Positions 57,001 through 64,000 of a DNA stretch of 64,000 nucleotides are shown here, piece after piece. How positions within the stretch are numbered: the first letter of the stretch is position 1; each line of letters starts with the position of its first letter. Below the pieces are notes generated by a model that saw only the letters and a program-made list of their open reading frames with translations, searched no databases and was not told the DNA's origin. Position numbers and translations under genes: made by a program. The DNA is from Ephydatia muelleri (lineage: Eukaryota > Porifera > Demospongiae > Spongillida > Spongillidae), in NCBI GenBank assembly GCA_013339895.1, contig JABACO010000076.1, positions 79,695-143,694 of the forward strand, read 5' to 3'.

Positions 57001-57326
57001 ATATCAAAGGAACACATTTTAATTGCTTGGCATTCTATAGCCTCACAAGCTAAACCAGTTAACATGTATTATGTAGGCTGCATGACACTGGTTCCTGCTG
57101 GCATGCACCAACAATCGACATGGTTCACTTCTATTACACCTGTTTCATGGAAAATCAGTTGTAACTGATGTGTTTTGAGGTTTGTTACTGACGCCTATGA
57201 AGATAAAGAGCTGTTTGACAAATAACCGACTCCTACACAAGCTTACCAGCTTCTACCATGCAAATACAGTGTGTACAATAATGAAATAAATATTATCTGA
57301 CAGCCCAGCACTTGTTTTCAATTTCA

Positions 57327-57535
57327 TCATTTTTGCGATTCCCAATGTAAGTCATCATATCTTGGTTGTGCAATTCTTCTTCTATCAATTAAGAGATATT
57401 GAACCCACTGTGAATGATACCATCCAGGATCTTTGTTCGTCAAAACATCACTGGTCAAACCCAGCCTGGACGCGTTTGTAACTTTTTCCAGTGCAATCCA
57501 GGACACTGACGAGAGACCAGAAAAGTGTATGGCCC
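57327..57535 (-). other. Possible terminal exon of an unrecognised minus-strand gene
   Basis: After an ag at about 57536 the minus strand reads WAIHFSGLSSVSWIALEKVT, then SDVLTNKDPGWYHSQWVQYL, RRRIAQPRYDDLHWESQK and a TGA. It looks protein-like, but no family or upstream exon was found. It lies between two PTTG1IP-like units. Confidence 0.25.
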
Positions 57536-57906
57536 ACTGCATGATTATTGTTGTCTGGGAACGAGATCAAACGCCACTCTAAATTAGCTACGTTAGAATT
57601 TATTTATTTGTGTGTTTTGTTTGTGCTTTGCTGAGTCACGAGTTACAGTGTTTGTGTGTTCTAACTTCAGGAGGATGTATTTTTCTGCTCTCGTGTGGTC
57701 TAGCTTCTCGAAATAGGAGCTATTCAGGCTCAAACCACCCCTTCTGTAAGCGACGCTGCGACAGCTAACCACTACTCTCGTACCCAGACTCGCGTACGCG
57801 GAAGGATTACATCACGCTACGTAAGCGTAGCGGTGATGTAATCCATTCGACATGTACGTACGGGACTAACCCGCATTGCCACGCCCACATGCAATATAAG
57901 ACACCC

Positions 57907-57911
57907 CCCCC

Positions 57912-57940
<29 letters not shown>
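57907..57940. repeat. (CA)n microsatellite
   Basis: About 30 bases of CA next to a C run. It is the inverted counterpart of the TG run starting at 60493. Confidence 0.9.
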
Positions 57941-57942
<2 letters not shown>

Positions 57943-58209
57943 GTGTGCTGAGTCCACAAGACTACAATGCTCGCTATTACAATTCCAAGTGTACAGGACG
58001 AGAGATTGCTAGTGGTCCCCATCGAGGGAACCTTATCATAGCGTGCAATGGTCGTGTGGGCGTTTTTGCGATAAGCTAATCACAACATTTCCGTCCTCTT
58101 TGACAATCCACTACACTCAATGCAAATTTCCATTCATGCTGGATCACTTCGTATGTACACGTGATCTGTTTCGTTTCCCTGGTCTAACGCATTAGCGTCA
58201 TCCACACGG

Positions 58210-58525
58210 ACATGCATACACATGTGTGTGTTGCATGGGTGGTTGTGTGTGTGTGTGTGTGCGTGCACATGTGTGTGGTTATGGTGAGTGGTTATGGTGA
58301 GTGGTTATGGTGTGTGTTAGGGTGGGTGTTAGGTGTGTGTTAGAGTGGGTGTTAGGTGTGTGTTAGGGTGGGTGTTAGGTGTGTGTTAGGGTGGGTGTGT
58401 TAGGGTGGGTGTTAGGTGTGTGTTAGGGTGGGTGTTAGGTGTGTGTTCGGGTGCGTGGTTATGGTGTGTGTTAGGTGTGTGTAAGGGTGGGTGTTAGGGT
58501 GTGTGTTAGGGTGGGTGTTGTCGTG
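58210..58525. repeat. Minisatellite of 'gtgttagggtgggtgttagg' type
   Basis: About 12-15 copies of a 20-25-base unit, with a short second patch at 58695-58760. The corresponding place in the complete unit (62300-62455) carries the same motif. Confidence 0.92.
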
Positions 58526-59095
58526 TTCCACGCTCAGAGTGATCAAGCACCCGCAAATAAAATATCACATACACTCTAATCGCTACACAAAAGGACCGCA
58601 CACGCAGCAATGCATTGCATTATATAGGATAGCATAAGTATGTGTTCTAGAGCTGAAATCATACAACTGGTTTACTTAGACCTCACACCATAACAGGTGT
58701 CAGGGTGGGTGTTAGGTGTGTGTTAGGGTGGGTGTTAGGTGTGTGTAAGGTTGGTGTTAGGAACGATGTCAGTTGTGTTAAAAGCAGTACAGTAGACTGG
58801 TGCAAATGATATGTTCTTGACGCTGCACTCAACTTGTGCATGGAATTGGGATCATGTGAAGTACATACATGTATATAATCATTTTAAATGATGATGTCGC
58901 ACCTCAATATTGCATGAGATTGGCCGAGTTTTTGTACACAGTAGAGCTGTAGTTATTAACTGTACACGTGTTTGATAACGGTATGGTGGATAACTTTGTG
59001 ATGTTACTCTTGCATTGGCAAATGAACTCGTTGCAAATGTAACAGTCTCAATTACATTTTGCATTTCAGAGTATTAAAAAATACAGTACAGTGTG

Positions 59096-59425
59096 TGGTG
59101 TGTATGGGCATGTGCCTTGTGGTATGGGCATGTGCCTTGTGGTAGGGGCATGGGCCTTGTGGTATGGGCATGGGCCTTGTGGTATGGGCATGGGCCTTGT
59201 GGTATGGGCATGTGCCTTGTGGTATGGGCATGTGCCTTGTGGTATGGGCATGGGCCTTGTGGTATGGGCATGGGCCTTGTGGTATGGGCATGGGCCTTGT
59301 GTTATGGTCATGGGCCTTGTGGTATGGGCATGTGCCTTGTGGTATGGGCATGGGCCTTATGGTATGGGCATGAGCCTTGTAGTATGGGCATGGGCCTCGT
59401 GGTATGGGAATGGGCCTTGTGGTAC
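59096..59425. repeat. 20-base minisatellite 'gtatgggcatgggccttgtg' in unit 1
   Basis: About 16 tandem copies, mostly exact. No stop occurs in any frame on either strand, so long open frames appear on both. Confidence 0.97.
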
Positions 59426-59812
59426 GTATGGGTATGGGCTTTGTTCTCGACACTATGCTCTTATTTCTGGTATAGGAAAGCTGATCGCCAGGCTAGGAAC
59501 GATGAAGTGAGACAGAAGTATGGTAGGTTGTTACTGGGCCATTCTCCCTCTTCATTTGATATGGGGGGTTAATTGATGTGTGCACAGCTTGACACAATGC
59601 TCACCACACCTCACCCCACATGCCCGCCAACCTCACCTCACATGCCTACTATACTATCACTTTGTATGTATATAATACATAGCGTCATCCACGCTATATT
59701 GTTGACTGGGAACGAGATCAAAGGCCACTCTAAATTAGCTAAGAGAAGTTTTTACTTTTTCTGCTTTGCTGAGTCACAAGTTACAGTGTTTGTGTGTTCT
59801 AACTTCAGAGGG

Positions 59813-60148
59813 ATGTATTTGTCTGCTCTCAGTGTGGTCTTGCTTCTCGGAATAGGAGCTATTCATGCTCAAACCACCCCTTCAGGTAAGCGGGCCGACA
59901 ATGAGATATGTGTGCGCGAATGTGGTGCGAAGTAGGTGAGGACTGTAAGCTGAGAAAGGGTAAACCATAATGATAATGGTGCTTATTACCAGAAAACGGT
60001 GAACGTTTAGATGGAGCTACACCATGCACGATAGCTAACGACATAACATTTTCTTTCGTTGTTTGTCTATTGTTATGGTAATATCGTGCCCGTACAAACA
60101 CATGCGTACATGTAAGCACGCACACACACACACGCCTATGAACACACG

Positions 60149-60187
<39 letters not shown>

Positions 60188-60492
60188 CCATGCGCGCACC
60201 TGGAGCCGGTATGTATGTCCGCGTGGATGACGCTATGTGTTATATACATACGAAGTGATCCAGCACGATAGGAATTTGCACTGAGTGCACGTGTGTTTAT
60301 GTGCTAGTGGCGGTGCGAGTGGAGGCCCGTTTCAATCAAAGAGGTTGTTATTGCCTTATCGCGAAGACCATTGCACACTGTGATAAAGGTTCCCTCGATT
60401 TGGACCACCTGCAATCTCTCGTCTGTGTGACCTGTACACTGGGAATTGTAACGCCGAGCATTGTGGACTTGTGGACTCTGTACACGTGTGGG

Positions 60493-60541
<49 letters not shown>

Positions 60542-63291
60542 TGTATGTGTGTATGTGTGTGTTTGTGTCTGTGTGTGTATGTGTGTGTATGTGTTGTGTG
60601 TGCGTGCGTTGTGTGTGCACGTGTGTTTGTGTGTGTACGTGTGCTTGTACTGTGTGTGTGTGTGCATGTGTGTGTGTGTGCATGTGTTTGTGTGTCTGTG
60701 TGTGTGTGTGCTTGTGTGGCAATTGGTATTAAATATGCTATGCCCTTGGCTTAAAATATGTGCGTTTTGAACCTGTGTGTAGCATGTTTGGACACAAGCA
60801 CCAAAGGTTAAAAGGGCGAGTTGTATGTCCACTGAAATGTTGAAATGTATTGTATGTTGTGCTGGGGACATTGTATGCTGTGCCTTTCATAAATATAACT
60901 TAACGGATTGTGCGTACACCCTATGTACACATGGAAGGTGTCTAAGGTTACACTATATGTGTACATGTGTGTGGGGAGGGCACTGATAGGGGGGGAGGGC
61001 ACTGATAGGGGGGGGGAGGGGCACGGCATAGGGGGGGGGGGATGGCCACTGATAGGGGGGGAGGGCAACTGATAGGGGGGGGGGGGATGATGGCACTGAT
61101 AGGGGGAGGGGGATGGCACCTGATAGGGCCAGGATTAGATCTGTGTTCGTTATGTTTTCACTGCATCAGTGTGATTTGTATATGTATAGGTCAGTTCTTG
61201 CATTGAGCATTGAGGAACTGCAGACTTGTGGGAATTTCTGAGGCTGAATACTGATGTTCTGCCTACATAGGTGTGTATGGCTCTTGTAATCAGGAGAGGG
61301 TTAAACACTAATTTGGTTTGCCCGAGTTGTTGTCTTTGCTGCATGCGTGTAATCTCAGGTCTAACATCATTTCTCTTTTTCTCTTTCCACTGCAGCTGTT
61401 GACCCCTTGCAGTCTTTCTTTGGATTGCGGCAGTTGTGTTCAAGTGTGTCACTTCATGCATTGGACTGTGCAACATGTCACTTATAAAGTCATGCATTGG
61501 ACTGTGCACGTTACTACTGCATACGCAATTTTGATCCCACAACCAAAAAATATAAATAAAAATTGAATTCCAACCGGACCAGTTAATTTGTACTGTTTTT
61601 TGTGCACGCTTGTTATCAATTCATTCAGCCTTTCCCTTCCTTAGGACAAGCGCTGCTTCTTCTGTGATGACAACTTTCTAAAGTGCGAGTCGCTGTCATC
61701 TTCAAGCTTCTTCTCTGGAGGAGGAAAGACCTGTAAAAATCTGACCTACAAATGGGCAACATGTTCAGGTGTGTAGCTTCTTACTGACTCTGTGTTCGGT
61801 GTGATTTGTTACAGTGTGTAGTCTACTCTGCTGTGTGAAGCATCAATGTGTGCTTGAATGCAACGCTTCATTTTCAGTGGAGGCGTACGCATTCTTGATC
61901 GCCATTGTCATTGGAGTCTTCCTGATCCTGGTCAGCTTCTTCTGCTGTGTGTGCTGCTGTGTGTGCTGCTGTGTCAGGAGACGTAAGAGGTATGAAGGGG
62001 TGTGGCTGCATGTTGCAGAGGAGGTGTGGTCATGTGTTATGTGGGACTGTGTGGAGAGGAGAATGAGTCCAGATGTCGTGCGATATGAGAGTTATGGTGG
62101 TGTTCACTGAGCCTCTGACCAAATTATTGACACATTGTGGTGTGTGCATGTGTGGTGTGTGTGTGTGTGTGTGTGTGTGTATTTTGTGTGGTGGTGTGTT
62201 GTGTTACAGAGTGGTTCAGGTGGAAGATACAGAGCAACAGAGAGAGGGCACTCATTCACAAGAGGGCAGCAGCGAGGTAAGGGCACAATGTGTGAATGGT
62301 TAGGATTGGTGTTAGGGTAGGGGGTGTTAGGGTTGTTAGGTGTGTTATGGGTGGGTGTTAGGTGTGTGTTAGGGTGGGTGTTAGGTGGGTGTTAGGTGGG
62401 TGTCAGGGTGGGTGGGTGTTAGGGTGGGTGTTAGGGTGGGTGTTAGGAACGATGTGGTGATATCGGTTGGTGTTAAAAGCAGTACAGTAGACTGGTGCAA
62501 ATGTTATGTTCTTGGTGCTACACTCAACCTCGTGCATGGTATCTGTAATGACATATGCAATACATACATGTATATAATCATTCTTATAACAGTTTTGAGA
62601 ATGGTCATGCCTCAATACGGTAAGATTATTCAGTCTTGAATTGTTCAGTGTAAACAGTAGATCTGTAGGTATTAAGTGTATGTGTACTTCTGTTTGAAAC
62701 AAAATTCAGATGACCTTGTGATGCTACTCTTGCATTGGCAGATGAACTTGTTGCGATTGTAACTGTCTCATCATTTCAGTACGGTGTGTGGCATGTATGC
62801 ACATGGGCCTTGTGGTATGTGCTGGTATGGGCATGAGCCTTGTGGTATGGGCATGGGCCTTGTGGTATGCGCTGGTATGGGCATGAGCCTTGTGGTATGG
62901 GCATGGGCCTTGTGGTATGGGCATGAGCCTTGTGGTATGGGCATGAGCCTTGTGGTATGGGCATGGGCCTTGTGGTATGGTCATGGGCCTTGTGGTATGG
63001 GCATGGGCCTTGTGGTATGGGCATGGGCCTTGTGGTATGGGCATGGGCCTTGTGGTATGGGCATGGACCTTGTGGTATGGGCATGGGCTTTGTGGTATGG
63101 GCATGTGCCTTGTGGTATGCGCATGGGCCTTGTGGTATGGGCATGAGCCTTGTTCTCCTGACACTATGTGCTCTTATTTCTGGTATAGGAAAGCCGATCG
63201 CCAGTCTAAGAACGATGAAGTGAGACAGAAGTATGGTAGGTTGTCACTCTACGGTCCATTCTCCTCTTCATTTGATATGGGGGGTTACTAG
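59813..63291 (+). CDS. PTTG1IP: PTTG1IP-like (PTTG1-binding factor) type I membrane protein, complete unit 2
   Basis: Exon 1, 59813-59885: signal peptide [20 protein letters not shown]. Probable exon 2, 61396-61443: [12 protein letters not shown]. Exon 3, 61645-61768: [17 protein letters not shown], then [13 protein letters not shown]. Exon 4, 61878-61982: membrane helix [20 protein letters not shown] followed by [13 protein letters not shown]. Exon 5, 62210-62276: [20 protein letters not shown]. Exon 6, 63189-63291: [20 protein letters not shown] and the C-terminus SFDMGGY. PTTG1IP has the same plan: signal peptide, PSI-like Cys domain (CxxC..C..C), helix, Cys cluster, RRK, basic coiled coil, xxHDEIRKKYG. 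In vertebrates it binds securin (PTTG1) and traffics between membranes and nucleus. Exons 3-6 join in phase. Exon 1 (ending phase 1) does not join exon 2 in phase, so an exon may be missing or exon 2 misplaced. Confidence 0.8.
60119..60186. repeat. (CA)n microsatellite
   Basis: Two CA runs in the first intron of the complete PTTG1IP-like unit. Confidence 0.93.
60493..60716. repeat. (TG)n-rich microsatellite
   Basis: About 220 bases of TG with tgta and tgcg interruptions, intronic. Adjoins the segment that is inverted in unit 1. Confidence 0.95.
60970..61125. repeat. G-rich minisatellite 'gcactgataggggggg'
   Basis: About eight copies of a 15-25-base unit with G runs of 4-9, intronic. Confidence 0.92.
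62295..62455. repeat. Minisatellite 'ggtgggtgttaggtgtgtgt' in unit 2
   Basis: Several copies, counterpart of 58210-58525. Confidence 0.9.
62795..63155. repeat. 20-base minisatellite 'gtatgggcatgggccttgtg' in unit 2
   Basis: About 17 copies, counterpart of 59096-59425, directly upstream of the last exon. Confidence 0.97.
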
Positions 63292-63299
63292 ATGTGTGG

Positions 63300-64000
63300 C
63301 TCTGAACATTATCCTTCCTTCCCTCCCTCCCCCTCTCTTCCTCCTCCTCTCTCCTCTCCCTCACTTCCTCCCCTCTCTCCTTCCCCTCCCCCTCCCTCGT
63401 ACTGTTTTTCTATGGCTGTTTTTTTGGACAGTGCTCATGTTACTTTGTCACTGTCTTAATGAATTAGTGAACGTGAGAGTAGTAAAAAATATGTCACAGA
63501 TATGTGATACACTATATCAAGGGGTATTTTTATACTTGTCGAATTTGTATACAGTACGTGTAATGGCTGTACAGCAATGATCAGTGTACAGCAATGATAA
63601 CAATGTACTTGTATCCTTTTTTCATAGGTCTTCTCACAAGTGATTCTCAATTCGTGTGACCTGTCCCCAGGCCATGTACACTGTAATGACATTGTATAAT
63701 AGGAAAGTGTTGTTTCTAGTTGCTACCCGTAAACATTTACATTGAACAATGTCCTCGCATTTGATATTCAAATATACTAATTTTTCCATCTGAAGTACAA
63801 GTATACATACCAGTATAAATGTTGAACTATTCTTCATGAATTCCTTGGCAAAATGGCAGGTACAAAGTACTACACACACATCATCCTGTGCTACCAAGGA
63901 AATGAGTACAGCACATCCCCACCTCATCTCATCCCACATGCACACCTCATCTCATCCCACATGCACACCTCACATGCCCACCACATCTCATCCCACATGT
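63300..64000. other. Downstream of the cluster: pyrimidine tract and repeat start
   Basis: CT-rich tract at 63315-63410. At 63905-64000 copies of 'cacctcatctcatcccacat' resemble 59600-59650 just after unit 1, so repeat sequence of the cluster type continues to the window edge. Confidence 0.6.

Larger units (their letters stand above)
57546..59572 (+). pseudogene. PTTG1IP-like unit 1, rearranged copy
   Basis: The 5' part (57546-57740) repeats 59697-59890, including the signal-peptide exon ('atgtatttttctgctctc', here with its frame lost). The segment 57917-58027 is an inverted copy of 60388-60500. The cysteine-rich, membrane and following exons are absent. From 58770 the unit is again collinear with 62448 onward. 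It ends with an intact last exon (59476-59572): [32 protein letters not shown] and stop. Not a complete gene; an exon-1 and last-exon shell with an internal inversion. Confidence 0.75.

Noticed and set aside
58210-58525. Interstitial telomere (TTAGGG-like words)
   Set aside because: The repeat unit is 20-25 bases (gtgttagggtgggtgttagg), not a hexamer array. TTAGGG occurs only as part of it.
59096-59425. Regular repeat array suggesting a CRISPR
   Set aside because: Units are directly adjacent with no unique spacers, and the DNA is animal. It is a minisatellite.
59052-59453. Long repetitive open frames on both strands (Pro-His-Lys-Ala-His-type repeats), also at 62724-63164
   Set aside because: They come from a 20-base tandem repeat that happens to lack stops in all frames. 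No start context or domain supports a minus-strand protein.

Overview
The window looks like nuclear DNA of an early-branching marine animal. A sponge is my best guess but is not proven. Three genes are recognisably metazoan: the 3' end of the proteasome activator PA28-gamma (PSME3), a stanniocalcin-like secreted protein, and a PTTG1IP-like (PTTG1-binding factor) membrane protein. Introns are often only 50-110 bases. The sequence is rich in AT, palindromic words such as acatgtacatgt, CA/TG microsatellites and pure poly-C or poly-G runs. There are no operons, no CRISPR array and no recognisable tRNA or rRNA gene. Most of the window is mobile-element debris.

Layout. 1-2 kb: last exons of PSME3 (+). 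3-10 kb: a broken Ty3/gypsy fossil, a pogo/Tigger deletion derivative with TA target duplication, a 150-base palindrome, a decayed hAT of ZMYM1 type (-), and two modules of uncharacterised repetitive proteins. 10-16.5 kb: at least four 3' ends of one non-LTR retrotransposon family whose C-terminus looks like the zinc-finger plus restriction-like endonuclease of R2-type elements. One of them is split by a second LTR fossil. A hAT deletion derivative with a perfect 8-base target duplication lies alongside. 17.5-26.5 kb: a duplicated block carrying an intronless, GC-rich gene for a seven-helix membrane protein beginning MCYN. One copy is whole and the other lacks its start. The shared coding part is almost unchanged while the flanks have diverged. 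26.5-29.6 kb: a nearly complete spliced BED-finger hAT transposon.

30.1-33.5 kb holds the most striking object: a 3.4-kb element with inverted repeats of about 950 bases and an 8-base near-perfect target duplication. Both repeats carry the first exons of an integrase-like DDE transposase. Five exons join in phase without a stop as far as the WHIDG catalytic motif and beyond, but the rest of the catalytic core is not seen. 34-48 kb is AT-rich: a decayed multi-exon gene with a ParB-like motif, two decayed pogo-type transposases, an 800-base palindrome and other foldback repeats, and minisatellites.

53.6-55.7 kb (-) holds an unrecognised spliced gene and the stanniocalcin-like gene. 56-63.3 kb (+) is a head-to-tail cluster of three PTTG1IP-like units. 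Only the last keeps signal peptide, cysteine-rich, membrane and C-terminal exons. The first two have lost exons, and the middle one contains an inverted segment. The 20-base minisatellite before the last exon stays open and in frame with that exon in two copies.

Limits: exon joins were worked out by eye from splice sites, phase and remembered family motifs. No database search was possible.
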